A stretch of 38,588 nt of DNA from Flavobacteriales bacterium (GCA_027024205.1 JALVST010000061.1:1-38588), one strand, 5' to 3'. Shown: positions 19,176 through 28,351, counted from the first letter of the stretch. Translations and numbers: made by a program. The notes: a model not told the origin generated them from the letters alone.

Positions 19176-20549
19176 TTACTTGACATTTCTTTCATATTCT
19201 TTGAGATATTTATCATCTAACTCAAATTCTTCCATAAATTTTGTGGTATAATTACCGGCGATAAAATCGGGGTCATCCATCAGTTGTCTATGAAAGGGGA
19301 TGGTTGTTTTAACGCCTTCTATTACAAATTCGTCCAAAGCCCGTTTCATTTTTTCAATGGCTTCTTCGCGGGTTTGGGCGGTTGTAATAAGTTTGGCTAT
19401 CATGGAGTCGTAATACGGCGGAATAACATAGCCTTGATAGGCATGTGTGTCAAGTCTAACACCGTGACCGCCCGGGGCATGAAATGTTTTGATAATACCC
19501 GGTGAGGGACGGAAATCATTGTAAGGGTCTTCGGCATTGATACGGCATTCGATAGAATGCAGTTTGGGATAGTAATTTACACCTAAAATAGGGACGCCTG
19601 CGGCCACTTTGATTTGTTCTCTGATTAAATCGTAATCGATCACTTGTTCCGTAATCGGATGTTCTACTTGAATACGGGTATTCATTTCCATGAAATAGAA
19701 ATTACGATGTTTATCGACGAGAAATTCAACCGTTCCGACGCCTTCATAGTTGATGCTCTCGGCTGCTTTAACGGCGGCTTCTCCCATTTTTTCACGAAGT
19801 TCATCAGTCATAAAAGGTGAAGGGGTTTCTTCAATCAATTTTTGATGACGTCGTTGTATGGAACAATCTCTTTCGGAGAGATGAGCTGCTTTGCCGTATT
19901 GGTCGCCGATAATTTGAATTTCGATATGTCTGGGCTCTTCGATGAGTTTTTCCATGTACATACCATCGTTACCAAAGGCTGCTTTTGATTCTTGACGGGC
20001 ATCTTGCCAGGCTTTTTTGAGGTCTTCTTTTTTCCAAACGGCACGCATTCCTTTTCCACCGCCGCCGGCAGTAGCTTTAAGCATAACCGGATAACCTATT
20101 TCGTCAGCGAGTTTTTCGGCTTCTTCGTAAGAATCCAATAACCCTTTGGAGCCAGGAACAGTAGGAACGCCGGCTTCCATCATAGTTTTTTTGGCTGTGG
20201 CTTTATCGCCCATACGATTAATCATTTCGGGCGTTGGTCCTATGAATTTCAAATTGTGGTCTTCACAGAGTTTGGCAAACTTGGCATTTTCGGCTAAAAA
20301 ACCGTATCCGGGGTGTATGGCATCGGCATTGGTAATCTCAGCAGCGGCTATGATATTGGGAATATTCAGATAGGATTCACTGCTTGCCGGTGGCCCGATT
20401 TTCACAGCTTCGTCGGCAAAACGGACATGTAAACTGTTTTCATCGGCCGTAGAATAAACGGCAACGGTTTTAATACCCATTTCTTTACATGTACGAATGA
20501 TACGTAAAGCGATTTCGCCGCGGTTGGCAATTAATATTTTATTAAACAT
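19176..20549 (-). CDS. accC: Acetyl-CoA carboxylase, biotin carboxylase subunit
   Basis: AccC carboxylates the biotin on AccB using ATP and bicarbonate, the first half-reaction of fatty acid synthesis. The 457-residue product has the N-terminal pre-ATP-grasp domain ([20 protein letters not shown]), the glycine-rich ATP loop [11 protein letters not shown] at 158-168, and the catalytic [16 protein letters not shown] segment near 290. Length is standard. The ATG at 20549 is preferred to an upstream TTG (20555) because the family begins [14 protein letters not shown]. It lies 21 bp after accB and is transcribed with it. Confidence 0.97.
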   Translation of the reverse strand: MFNKILIANRGEIALRIIRTCKEMGIKTVAVYSTADENSLHVRFADEAVKIGPPASSESYLNIPNIIAAAEITNADAIHPGYGFLAENAKFAKLCEDHNLKFIGPTPEMINRMGDKATAKKTMMEAGVPTVPGSKGLLDSYEEAEKLADEIGYPVMLKATAGGGGKGMRAVWKKEDLKKAWQDARQESKAAFGNDGMYMEKLIEEPRHIEIQIIGDQYGKAAHLSERDCSIQRRHQKLIEETPSPFMTDELREKMGEAAVKAAESINYEGVGTVEFLVDKHRNFYFMEMNTRIQVEHPITEQVIDYDLIREQIKVAAGVPILGVNYYPKLHSIECRINAEDPYNDFRPSPGIIKTFHAPGGHGVRLDTHAYQGYVIPPYYDSMIAKLITTAQTREEAIEKMKRALDEFVIEGVKTTIPFHRQLMDDPDFIAGNYTTKFMEEFELDDKYLKEYERNVK

Positions 20550-20570
20550 ACACAAAATACATTTAGATTA

Positions 20571-21068
20571 CTATAAAGGCTCTACTAAGAATAAAGGCTG
20601 GTCAAATTCGACGGGTGTCGCATCTTCAACCAATACTTTTACAATTTTACCGGCAATTTCTGACTCGATTTCATTGAAGAGTTTCATGGCTTCAATAATA
20701 CAAACCACATCACCTTCTTTGATTGTATCGCCTACTTCTACATAAGGTGGTTTATCAGGGGCGGGTTTGCGGTAGAACGTTCCGATAATAGGAGCTTTAA
20801 TAGTAACGTATTTTGATTCGTCAATTTCGTTTTTAGTTGTTTCGGCCGGTGGCGTTGCTGTTGTTGCCGGTGGTGTAACCGTAGAAGCAACGGGGGCAGG
20901 CGGTATGGCAGCCGGAACAGCGGCAACAGGAGTCACAACTTGCGTGGCCGGAACAATGTCAGATTTATTTTTGATAGTCAGTTTAAAATCTTTATTTTCG
21001 ATTTTTACTTCACTGACACCTGATTTGGAAACCAGTTTTATGAGGTTTTGAACTTCTCTAATATCCAT
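20571..21068 (-). CDS. accB: Acetyl-CoA carboxylase biotin carboxyl carrier protein
   Basis: The 165-residue biotin carrier has three parts: an N-terminal helix-strand segment (MDIREVQNLIKLVSKSGVSE), a Pro/Ala/Thr-rich flexible linker at about 39-80, and the C-terminal biotinyl domain (YVTIKAPIIGTFYRKPAPDK). The acceptor Lys129 lies in the motif EAMKL (126-130), and the 'thumb' follows the APDKPPYVEVGD region. It precedes accC in the usual accBC order. A terminator separates it from rpmF upstream. Confidence 0.97.
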   Translation of the reverse strand: MDIREVQNLIKLVSKSGVSEVKIENKDFKLTIKNKSDIVPATQVVTPVAAVPAAIPPAPVASTVTPPATTATPPAETTKNEIDESKYVTIKAPIIGTFYRKPAPDKPPYVEVGDTIKEGDVVCIIEAMKLFNEIESEIAGKIVKVLVEDATPVEFDQPLFLVEPL

Positions 21069-21152
21069 ATTGTTTGATTTTAGTTATTTTTTTTGAGCGA
21101 GCAAAATAGGAAAAAAAAGATGAAAAAGAACTGTTTTTTTGTCAAAAAATAC

Positions 21153-21189
21153 AAAAAACGCCATTTTTTTACAGAAAAATGGCGTTTTT
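21153..21189 (-). terminator. Terminator between rpmF and accB
   Basis: A perfect 15-bp stem, AAAAACGCCATTTTT (21154-21168)/AAAAATGGCGTTTTT (21175-21189), has a 6-nt loop and T runs on both exits. It lies 20 bp after the rpmF stop on the minus strand. It implies that accBC has its own promoter in 21069-21152, although I could not find an exact TAnnTTTG box there. Confidence 0.85.
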
Positions 21190-21208
21190 ATAAGTTTTTT
21201 TGTGATTT

Positions 21209-21403
21209 TTAAACTTCTTCTTGTTCGGGGTCAATTACAACTTTTCCTTTGTAATATAATTTTCCTTCATGCCAGTGTGCTCTGTGATACAAATGTGCTT
21301 CACCGGTAGTAGGATCAATTGCTATCTGAGGCATATCAATTTTGTAATGGGTTCTTCTTTTACGGCCTCTTTGTTTAGATGATTTTCTCTTAGGATGTGC
21401 CAT
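21209..21403 (-). CDS. rpmF: Large ribosomal subunit protein L32
   Basis: The 64-residue basic protein begins [20 protein letters not shown], the diagnostic L32 N terminus, and contains [18 protein letters not shown]. It is the zinc-free form: the four-cysteine ribbon of other L32 proteins is absent, as is common in Bacteroidetes. It lies directly after the DUF177 gene (2-bp gap), the conserved yceD-rpmF pair. Confidence 0.96.
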   Translation of the reverse strand: MAHPKRKSSKQRGRKRRTHYKIDMPQIAIDPTTGEAHLYHRAHWHEGKLYYKGKVVIDPEQEEV

Positions 21404-21405
21404 CG

Positions 21406-21957
21406 TTATTGTTTTTTATCTGTTAATATTTTTTTTAATGCCGCCCAACGCGGATCAATTTCTTTATCTTCTCCCTGTTGTGATGCCGGGGTCGTATCGT
21501 CATCATAGTTGACAATATATTTGGCATTGCCGGCAATTTTTTTACCTGAAAGTATATCGGGATGGATACGTTTTACAGGTATGCTCAAAACAACCGATTC
21601 GTAAATCTGTTGAGCAATGTTATACAAGTGCGAATGGTATGGAATATAAATCAAATCGTCGCGGTCATCGTTAAAGGTTTCACCAAATTTGACGATGAAA
21701 TCCAAATCGCCTTTAATTTGTTGGTTGAACATTTCGCCGCTGATATCACATGGTACTTGAACAGTACCGGTATTGTGAATATTAAATTCCAAAAACTGAT
21801 CGCTCTTAATTAAATCTATCACGATGTCAATATCACATTGTTCGAATTCGTCATTATCAAACAGCTCAAAAAAGTGACGGTCCAAATGAAATTTGTATTG
21901 ATGTTTGCCGTTTTTGAGACCGCTAAATTTTATGTCATACGATTGCAATGCCTTCAT
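21406..21957 (-). CDS. DUF177 (YceD-like) protein
   Basis: This 183-residue acidic protein is encoded immediately upstream of rpmF. The YceD/DUF177 family is linked to 23S rRNA or ribosome assembly in other organisms. Motifs seen are [18 protein letters not shown], the [10 protein letters not shown] core strand, [20 protein letters not shown] and the C-terminal [11 protein letters not shown]. The ATG at 21957 was chosen because it fits homologous starts (MK-L--Y-I-F-GLK-GKH), has GGAG just upstream and lies downstream of the putative -7 box. The longer readings from 21966 (ATG) or 21978 (TTG) would sit on or inside the promoter start region. Confidence 0.9.
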   Translation of the reverse strand: MKALQSYDIKFSGLKNGKHQYKFHLDRHFFELFDNDEFEQCDIDIVIDLIKSDQFLEFNIHNTGTVQVPCDISGEMFNQQIKGDLDFIVKFGETFNDDRDDLIYIPYHSHLYNIAQQIYESVVLSIPVKRIHPDILSGKKIAGNAKYIVNYDDDTTPASQQGEDKEIDPRWAALKKILTDKKQ

Positions 21958-21975
21958 CTCCTTCATTTGAGCCTG

Positions 21976-21983
21976 CAAATTTA
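21976..21983 (-). promoter_or_regulatory. Putative promoter of the DUF177-rpmF operon (-7 box)
   Basis: On the minus strand TAAATTTG matches TAnnTTTG. The -33 position 19 bp upstream reads TTTT rather than TTTG. The predicted start near 21970 gives a leader of about 13 nt before ATG 21957. The rest of 21984-22209 has no gene that I can support. Confidence 0.5.
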
Positions 21984-22209
21984 CAAATATTTTTAGAATT
22001 ATAAAACTATTTGAGTTGAAAGTTTATGTGGGTAGATTCAACAAGCTTAGCAACCTGATGTTGAAAGCGAAAAGTTTAAGTAACTAGTTGTAAGTATCAA
22101 ATATCTAGGGTAGATGTTCTATATAAAATCATATCTTCGTATTGGTTTTGATAACACAAACCACAGGGTGTAATCGTGTGGTAGTGGAGATTGTCAACCG
22201 GATACAATT

Positions 22210-22491
22210 TTACCGTTGAATCACAAAACCGTCAAAATTTTGACAAGGTTTCTCTTCTAAAATTTTAACTTTTTCAACCTTTGAAAGTGGCGAACCTTGA
22301 TGAAGCCATTGAACGAGTTCATCTAGTTTGGTATCATCGTCACTTTCAGCTTCAACATAAACACTGCCATCGGGTTCGTTACGGACAAAACCGTTTAAAT
22401 TTAACGATTGTGCTTTATCTTGGGTATATTTTCTAAACCAAACGCCTTGTACCTTGCCGGTAACTTTGATGTTTAAATGTTTGCAAGCCAT
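22210..22491 (-). CDS. Acylphosphatase
   Basis: The 93-residue enzyme hydrolyses carboxyl-phosphate bonds of acylphosphates. The phosphate-binding cradle GKVQGVWFRKYT contains catalytic Arg20, and the second catalytic residue Asn38 lies in GFVRNEPDGSV (35-45). The single-domain ferredoxin-like fold has normal length. It starts only 3 bp after the stop of the T9SS beta-helix gene, so the two are probably transcribed together. Confidence 0.93.
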   Translation of the reverse strand: MACKHLNIKVTGKVQGVWFRKYTQDKAQSLNLNGFVRNEPDGSVYVEAESDDDTKLDELVQWLHQGSPLSKVEKVKILEEKPCQNFDGFVIQR

Positions 22492-22494
22492 ACT

Positions 22495-23886
22495 CTATAA
22501 AATTGTAATTTTTTGCAAATATAAGTGATCTTGTGTTTTTATTAGAATATGATACATTCCTGGTGGTAAATCGTTAAGTTTCAATGTGGTAAGTTTGTAT
22601 CCGGATTGTGATTGCCATATTTCCCTACCGGTATTGTCAAATATTTTAATGTTGATATTTTGCTGTTTTTTTAGTTTTATAAACAGTTGATTTTGAGCAG
22701 GATTAGGATAAATGGAAATGTCGGTCCGGGATAAATTGTCAACGCCGGTAGTGTTAAATTCAAAACAGCCTATATCAGGTGCGCTGCCATTATAGGGTAA
22801 TCCGATATACAAGCCGGCATCGATACAGGGAGAATTGGCTTGAAGTTGAAAATCTCCTTGTGAAGGATTAACAAAAAGCGGATTGACATTGTTTAAATTG
22901 TTGTTTCCCGTGTCACCTGTAGGCATATCAACGTCTGAGTATGCAATGTTAATACTTGTATTTTGTCCGATATTAATGTCGTTACCGTATGTTTGGTTAT
23001 TATCATAAAAAATACTGTTGACAATATTGACATCGGCATAGTCAAAATCGGCAGCACTGCCTTCGCCTGCCCCGTAAGCTGAATTGTTGACAAAGGTACA
23101 ATTGGTGATAGTCAAACTTGATTGCGGGTTTAAGCTCTTTAAAGCACCTCCTCCGGCATTGTCGGCACTGTTCATATAAAATAAACATTGTGTTAAGTTC
23201 AAATTATAAGCGGTATAGAACATAATGGCTCCGCCTCCGTAATTACTTGTATTTCCTATAAATTGACAACGGATTATTTGTGAGTTTCCGTCGTTGGTAA
23301 ATTTGATAGCCCCTCCTTCGCCAAAAGCATGATTGTATTCAAACAAACAATCGACAAATTTGGTTAGAGTTTGACTGCTACTGCCGGAATTCATGGTATA
23401 AACCGCACCGCCCATACCGTCATCGTCGCCGGTGGCATCGTTGTGCGAGAAAATACAATTGTAAAACTGTGCATCGCCATCTTTTATGACAACCGCACCA
23501 CCGTGCATATCGGGATAACTGCCTGAAGCACTGGTTTTGCCATATTCAAATTTACAATAATGAAACACACTGATATCCGGTGTGCCGTCCAAACGGATAC
23601 CGCCCCAACCTGTGTTTTGGTCAACCGGAGTAAATGTGATAAAATTATTTTCATTACCGTTGACAACAATTTTGCCATCGACATAAATACGGTAATACCC
23701 TTGAAAGATGATACGGACACCGGCCTCGATGTTTAAGGTTTGCCCGGAAGGAATGGTAATGTTGCCGGTGACTTGGTAAGGAGAATTACTCAAAGTCCAA
23801 GTGCCCGATTGATTACCGGACACCTGGGTTTGTGAACGAATTAATTGACTTAATAAGAGGATTGCAAAAGTAATACCGGTTTTCAT
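22495..23886 (-). CDS. Secreted right-handed parallel beta-helix protein with T9SS sorting domain
   Basis: The 463-residue product has a signal peptide (MKTGITFAILLLSQLIRSQT) and a long region of repeated short strands typical of pectate-lyase-like beta-helices (NCIFSHNDATG, DCLFEYNHAFGEGGAI, RCQFIGNTSNYGGGAI, QCLFYMNSADNAGGGAL, NCTFVNNSAYGAG). A closing SPCIDAG...PDIGCFE motif follows. The last ~75 residues form a type A T9SS C-terminal domain (ISIYPNPAQNQLFIKL to LYLQKITIL), so it should be exported across the outer membrane and anchored at the surface. There are no obvious catalytic residues. The ligand is unknown, and polysaccharide binding or an adhesin role is possible. Confidence 0.85.
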   Translation of the reverse strand: MKTGITFAILLLSQLIRSQTQVSGNQSGTWTLSNSPYQVTGNITIPSGQTLNIEAGVRIIFQGYYRIYVDGKIVVNGNENNFITFTPVDQNTGWGGIRLDGTPDISVFHYCKFEYGKTSASGSYPDMHGGAVVIKDGDAQFYNCIFSHNDATGDDDGMGGAVYTMNSGSSSQTLTKFVDCLFEYNHAFGEGGAIKFTNDGNSQIIRCQFIGNTSNYGGGAIMFYTAYNLNLTQCLFYMNSADNAGGGALKSLNPQSSLTITNCTFVNNSAYGAGEGSAADFDYADVNIVNSIFYDNNQTYGNDINIGQNTSINIAYSDVDMPTGDTGNNNLNNVNPLFVNPSQGDFQLQANSPCIDAGLYIGLPYNGSAPDIGCFEFNTTGVDNLSRTDISIYPNPAQNQLFIKLKKQQNINIKIFDNTGREIWQSQSGYKLTTLKLNDLPPGMYHILIKTQDHLYLQKITIL

Positions 23887-23902
23887 AGTCGCTATGAATT
23901 GT

Positions 23903-24747
23903 TTATTTTCTTTTGCGTAGCTTTAATTCATCGGTAAAATCCAGTTCCAAAAACTCATATTTACCACGTGTTCCCATATTTTTGAGTTCTTCGTCATATT
24001 TTCTGAGATCTTTTCGCATAACTTTAGAGCTGATGGTTTTAGGAAATGCTTCCATAAATTCGATGGCACGCGGACGTTTGTAAGGTGCCATTCTACCTCT
24101 AATAAATTTGAAGAGTGTTAAGGCAGTGGCTTTATTTTTTTCATAGCCCGGTTTTAACACTATAAAGGCTTTGGGGACAATCCTGTCCAAATGGTCGATG
24201 GTAGGAATCACGCCGACTTCCAAAACAGCTTCGTGTTCCATGATTTCGCTTTCCACTTCAAACGGACTGATCCGGTAATCCAAGCTTTTAAATACATTAT
24301 CGGAGCGGCCGATAAAGATAAAGAAACCGTTTTCGTCTTGATAAGCCGTATCACCGGTTAAATATCAAGAACCTTAAAAATTTCCATATTTTTTTCTTCA
24401 TCATCGTAACCTTTAAGCAATCCTAAAGGCCGGTAGGGATAGGTTCTCACAGCTAATTGCCCGTCTTTTCCGGCGGGAACTTCATCCAGGTTCCCATCCA
24501 TGACTTTTACTTCATATCCGGGAGATGCTTTTCCCATGGAACCTTCCGGGACTTTCATACCTTTGGGGGTAAAAATCAAAGCGGTTATATCATTATGTTA
24601 AGCCATATTATCAAAATAATCGCTTGCCCAATTAAATTTGGACATAGTTGGCCATTCAAACACTTTTAACGCTTCTTCATAAGAAGTAACTTGTTGTAAA
24701 TCATCGCGTAATTTTAAAAATTTTTGAGTATCGTTTGTTTTTTTCAT
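23903..24747 (-). pseudogene. Degraded acyl-CoA synthetase (AMP-binding family)
   Basis: Pieces of one ANL-family acyl-CoA ligase lie in order. The ATG at 24747 gives the N terminus (FLKLRDDLQQVTSYEEALKV, FNWASDYFDNMA), then TAA at 24598-24600, probably from CAA. The same frame continues as HNDITALIFT and jumps straight to GMKVPEGSMGKASPGYEVKV of the late N-domain, so roughly 300 residues with the AMP-binding signature are deleted. Near 24355-24385 there is a frameshift plus an in-frame TGA in the restored frame. The C-terminal domain then resumes as YLTGDTAYQDENGFFIFIGR and SLDYRISPFEVESEI to the stop at 23903; the catalytic-lysine loop is KTISSKVMR. Multiple independent lesions make it a genuine pseudogene. 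Confidence 0.85.
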
Positions 24748-24814
24748 AATTGGATATTTAAAGTTAAGGGAATTTATTTCGTGATAAACACAACTAACAT
24801 CAGAAAAATTTCAA

Positions 24815-25561
24815 TTAACGCATTCCCAACCAACTTTTAAAATCTTTGACCCTTTCACGGGCAACGATCGCCTCAGTTTGAGTTCCGGGTTGTAAAAGGA
24901 TTTTAAGCCGGCTGTTGGTGTGTTGCACAATGTCTTTAATGGCTTTTGGTGTGAGGACATATTGCCTGTTGATGCGAAAAAAATCTTCGGGATGAAGCTG
25001 TTTTTCCAATATTTCAAGTGCTTGGTCGTAGATAAATTCTTCGCCGGTATGTGTTACCAACCACGTGGTTTTGTTTTGACTGTAAAAATAGGCAATCTCT
25101 TCTACCGGAATACTTTGCAGGTGAGCGCCATATTGCACACCGAAACGTTTTTTGTAATTTCCTCCGGATTTGAATTTATTAATGAGCTGTTGAATATCAA
25201 CGTTTTTGTTAATTGTATTGTAAAATTTATCCAAGGCAAAAAGCAAATCGCCTTTTTTGACCGGTTTGAGCAGGTAATCGATGCTGTTGAGTTTAAAAGC
25301 GCGGATGGCGTATTGGTCATAAGCAGTCGTAAAAATAATAGCACTTTTGACCGGCACTTGTTCAAAAATCTCAAAAGACAAGCCGTCGGATAGCTGAATA
25401 TCGGCAAAGATTAAATCCGGAGCAGGGTGCTGCTCAAACCACGCCAGCGCTTCGGCAACACTGTGTAGCAATAATCCGGCGTGAATACCTTCATTGACTA
25501 ACATCCGTTGTAAGCGGCGGGCAGCGGGTTTTTCGTCTTCTATGATGACAACATTTAACAT
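24815..25561 (-). CDS. LytTR-family response regulator
   Basis: The 248-residue regulator has a receiver domain (1-120) with acidic pocket Glu8/Asp9/Glu10, phospho-acceptor Asp54 (FADIQLSDG), Thr78/79 and Lys99 (YLLKPV). A LytTR DNA-binding domain follows at about 138-245 (YKKRFGVQYGAHLQSIPVEE; FFRINRQYVL). Its start overlaps the stop of the upstream kinase gene by one base, so the pair is translationally coupled. It should bind promoter DNA on phosphorylation by that kinase. Targets are not evident, but the porin and DUF2141 genes lie next to it. Confidence 0.92.
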   Translation of the reverse strand: MLNVVIIEDEKPAARRLQRMLVNEGIHAGLLLHSVAEALAWFEQHPAPDLIFADIQLSDGLSFEIFEQVPVKSAIIFTTAYDQYAIRAFKLNSIDYLLKPVKKGDLLFALDKFYNTINKNVDIQQLINKFKSGGNYKKRFGVQYGAHLQSIPVEEIAYFYSQNKTTWLVTHTGEEFIYDQALEILEKQLHPEDFFRINRQYVLTPKAIKDIVQHTNSRLKILLQPGTQTEAIVARERVKDFKSWLGMR

Positions 25562-26553
25562 TATTTGATAATTGGTAGTTTAACGGTAAAACTATCCGGA
25601 TTTTGAATAATTTCCACTTGTAAATTTAATAATTTATAGCGTTCCGTCAAACTATTTAATCCTATTTGAAAGGATTCATCCTTCTTTTGTTTCGGATTTA
25701 GATTGTTGGTTATAACCAACCGGTTATTTTGAATTGATATATTGATTTTCAACGGCTTTTGGTCTGAAATTTTATTGTGTTTAACGGCGTTTTCCAAAAG
25801 TAATTGCAAAGATAAAGGCGGGATTTTCCCTTCGGGAACAGCATCCGGCAGGATATAAAGCAAGCCGTTTTCAAAACGCATTTTAAGTAATTCGAGATAT
25901 TTTTTGGCAAAATCGATCTCATCTTTTAAAGGTACCAGCTTTTTATCTTTTCGAGACAAAACATATTGATAAATATCCGAAAGTTTTAAAGTAAATTCTT
26001 CGGCTTTTGCGGGATTTTCGTCTATCAATGACGCTAAAACATTCAAATTGTTGAACAAAAAATGCGGGTCGAGTTGGGATTTTAAACTTTCAAATCGGAT
26101 TTGCTCGTTTTGGGTTTTCAATTGTTCGGTTTTGAGTTGGGCTTCACGGATGTTCTTAAAAGAATAGTTGACAATAATGAATAAAGCAATAACCAAAGCA
26201 AACAAAATTACTATTGTATATTCAAGCGGATTGATGTGCCGGATAAATTCTTGAAAGCTTTGACCGAAAATCAAAACTTTAATAATCAGACTAATTCCGA
26301 AATAAATCAAAGCATTGACAGGAATGGCTCCCAAAATGCTGATAATTAATGTCTTTTCGGGATTTTTATCCCAATTTAGTAATTTGTTTATGGTATTGAA
26401 ATACCACATATTACCCAAACTGAATATCAAGGAATAGACAAAAAAGTAAACCAGGTTATGTATAGTAGTGTGTATGTTGCTAACGAGCAGACTGATACCT
26501 AAAAATAAAACGGCACTCAAAACGGTGATTAATAAGATTTTTTTTGTTTTCAT
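25561..26553 (-). CDS. LytS-type sensor histidine kinase
   Basis: The 330-residue kinase has four predicted transmembrane segments (about 5-25, 33-53, 68-96, 111-131), a short coiled linker, the His_kinase domain with phospho-acceptor His164 in LKSQLDPHFLFNNLN, and an ATPase domain with N-box LLLENAVKHN and a G-box at IGLNSLTERY. There is no large periplasmic sensor, so it may sense the membrane itself or a partner protein. It lies 21 bp after a DUF2141 gene and overlaps the regulator gene that follows, forming a three-gene unit. Confidence 0.92.
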   Translation of the reverse strand: MKTKKILLITVLSAVLFLGISLLVSNIHTTIHNLVYFFVYSLIFSLGNMWYFNTINKLLNWDKNPEKTLIISILGAIPVNALIYFGISLIIKVLIFGQSFQEFIRHINPLEYTIVILFALVIALFIIVNYSFKNIREAQLKTEQLKTQNEQIRFESLKSQLDPHFLFNNLNVLASLIDENPAKAEEFTLKLSDIYQYVLSRKDKKLVPLKDEIDFAKKYLELLKMRFENGLLYILPDAVPEGKIPPLSLQLLLENAVKHNKISDQKPLKINISIQNNRLVITNNLNPKQKKDESFQIGLNSLTERYKLLNLQVEIIQNPDSFTVKLPIIK

Positions 26554-26574
26554 GATTTTTCGGATTTAAAGTTA

Positions 26575-27000
26575 TTAAAATAGTTTGATTTTTAAACTTA
26601 AATTGTGATTTAATTCGAATACGGCATCTTCCCAGGTCGGTGGTCCCATCAATATTTTGTTATTGGAAGCCCCACAGGGTTCTACCGGCATATAACCGTT
26701 AAAATCCAAGCGATGATTAGCATTTATGTCTTGAAAACATAATATGGCATAATTACCAGCGGGCAGTTTGTCTATTTTTAAAGCCGATTGTTGTAAAGGC
26801 CAAACAATATAACGTTTATATGTCTTTCGTTTGTTAAAATCTTCTTTGGAACGGTAAAGAGCCATATAAACCGGCTTATCGTTTTTCTTGATATTGATGA
26901 ATTTTACTTTTAAAGTGAAAGTTTTTTCATTTGAAACATGAGCCGGTATCAAGCTTAAAAAACTAAAAATTGAAATGAAGTAAATACATAATGTTTTCAT
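26575..27000 (-). CDS. DUF2141 family secreted protein
   Basis: The 141-residue product has a signal peptide (MKTLCIYFISIFSFLSLIPA) and a compact beta-rich domain with the DUF2141 hallmarks: KPVYMALYRSKEDF, LPAGNYAILCFQDINANHRL (the calcium-like D-N-N-R-L-D turn), and YMPVEPCGASNN. The function is unknown; a periplasmic or surface location is expected. The ATG at 27000 was chosen for the signal peptide; the frame is open 16 codons further upstream. It is the first gene of an apparent operon with the kinase and regulator, which suggests a link to what the kinase senses or controls (inference). Confidence 0.85.
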   Translation of the reverse strand: MKTLCIYFISIFSFLSLIPAHVSNEKTFTLKVKFINIKKNDKPVYMALYRSKEDFNKRKTYKRYIVWPLQQSALKIDKLPAGNYAILCFQDINANHRLDFNGYMPVEPCGASNNKILMGPPTWEDAVFELNHNLSLKIKLF

Positions 27001-27030
27001 TTTCTTGATATTTTTATGATTAATATACTG

Positions 27031-27038
27031 CAAAGATG
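27031..27038 (-). promoter_or_regulatory. Candidate -7 box for the DUF2141-kinase-regulator operon
   Basis: On the minus strand CATCTTTG has one mismatch to TAnnTTTG, with a TTG about 20 bp upstream. It lies about 30 bp before the DUF2141 ATG and on the opposite strand to the porin promoter region. Confidence 0.35.
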
Positions 27039-27188
27039 GGATTGACATCAGTTCCGGACAATTTTTTGTTACCGGATTGTTGAAATTTGAGGATGAATTG
27101 TGATTTTTTTAAAAATGAAAAATTGTAGATTTTATGATATTTGTCAAAAAAAATGACCTTTGTTAATTTATGGTTATTGTTTTTCTTG

Positions 27189-27196
27189 TATTTTTG
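27189..27196 (+). promoter_or_regulatory. Candidate -7 box for the porin gene
   Basis: TATTTTTG matches TAnnTTTG 24 bp before the porin ATG at 27221. A TTTG at 27159-27162 is 26 bp away, longer than the 19-bp consensus spacing, so the -33 contact is doubtful. Confidence 0.4.
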
Positions 27197-27220
27197 GGTA
27201 TTAATTTTAAACGGATAATT

Positions 27221-28351
27221 ATGAAATATCAATTAAGTTTAGCGTTCATTTTTGTTTTGTTTTTTTCAAAAATGACGGCACAAGAAAAAAAAGTTAAAAT
27301 CAACGGTCGTATTCAGTTTGATTACGAATTTTTAAAACGGGACAGGGTCACGGATTGGTTTAACGGCAATGAATTCAGACGGGTTTATCTATCGGCATCA
27401 GGTGCATTATCTTCACATTTTAAGTATAAAGTTGAGTTGGGATTTGCACATGCCGCTCCCCATTTTAAAGACTTGTATATCAAATATTCCAACGAGAAAC
27501 TCGGTAATTTTTATGCCGGGAGTAAACCCGAACCGACCGGTTTGGATATGGTAACCAGCAGTAAATACATTCCGTTTTTTGAAAGGGCTATGCTGACAGC
27601 TATGCAAAACGGCCGTAACGGGAGTGGTTTACACTATGATAATTTTAATTTGTTAGGCGGAAAAGTTTTTTTACAAATGGCTATGACTAATAACGGCAGT
27701 GCCGGAGAAGGTTTTAAAGATGCCAATTTGGAAATAGGAGAAAATTTTTCCGCCCGGATGGGTTTTTTGCCATTATTTGATGAAGATAACCATACTTTGA
27801 TACATCTCGGTTTTAACTTTGCCCATCGTCCATATAGAGATTTGAAATTCAGACCTGAAAATCATATGGGAGGGCAATATCAATACGTATTTCCCGGTGG
27901 AGATAACAGACAAACAATGGGTTTTGAATTTGCCGCCGGTTATCAATCTTTTTCACTGCAATCGGAATATAAAACTTTGACGGTCGCAAACGATGTAGAT
28001 AAAAATTACGGAGTAAACAGTTTTTACGTCATGGGAAGTTATCTCTTGACCGGTGAACATCGTCCGTATAAACACGGCGCATTTAGCCGTATCAAGCCTA
28101 ATAATGATGTGGAGCACGGCGGTTGGGGCGCTATTGAGCTTTTAGCCCGTTATTCCGGTATGCAAATGTCAACGGATGTGGTCGATGCCAATCCGGGCAA
28201 GCCTAAAGAAGTCAATAATTTAACTTTCGGATTGAACTGGTATTTGACATCTCATATCCGCTTTATGTATAATTATGTTATAACCGATGATAAAAATGCA
28301 GTCTTAGGAAATTTGAAAGGTCATTTGTTAAGATTTCAGTTGGATTTTTAA
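27221..28351 (+). CDS. Phosphate-selective porin O/P-like outer membrane protein
   Basis: The 376-residue product has a signal peptide (MKYQLSLAFIFVLFFSKMTA, cleaved before QEKKV) and alternating amphipathic strands ending in LRFQLDF with the C-terminal Phe of outer-membrane barrels. The pattern KINGRIQFDYEFLK, the RRVYLSASGAL strand, YIKYSNEKLGNFYAG, and long aromatic/acidic loops fit the OprO/OprP porin family. These are anion-selective in Pseudomonas; selectivity here is inferred. The start at 27221 was preferred to an in-frame ATG at 27170 because it gives the signal peptide. A terminator-like hairpin follows. Confidence 0.85.
   Translation: MKYQLSLAFIFVLFFSKMTAQEKKVKINGRIQFDYEFLKRDRVTDWFNGNEFRRVYLSASGALSSHFKYKVELGFAHAAPHFKDLYIKYSNEKLGNFYAGSKPEPTGLDMVTSSKYIPFFERAMLTAMQNGRNGSGLHYDNFNLLGGKVFLQMAMTNNGSAGEGFKDANLEIGENFSARMGFLPLFDEDNHTLIHLGFNFAHRPYRDLKFRPENHMGGQYQYVFPGGDNRQTMGFEFAAGYQSFSLQSEYKTLTVANDVDKNYGVNSFYVMGSYLLTGEHRPYKHGAFSRIKPNNDVEHGGWGAIELLARYSGMQMSTDVVDANPGKPKEVNNLTFGLNWYLTSHIRFMYNYVITDDKNAVLGNLKGHLLRFQLDF

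Noticed and set aside
22161-22181. CCACA/TGTGG hairpin in the spacer before acylphosphatase
   Set aside because: Only five pairs with an 11-nt loop and no T-tract; it is expected by chance.
24920-25393. Plus-strand ORF of 157 codons antisense to the LytTR regulator
   Set aside because: It is a shadow of a well-supported receiver/LytTR gene, with low-quality composition and no recognisable domain.
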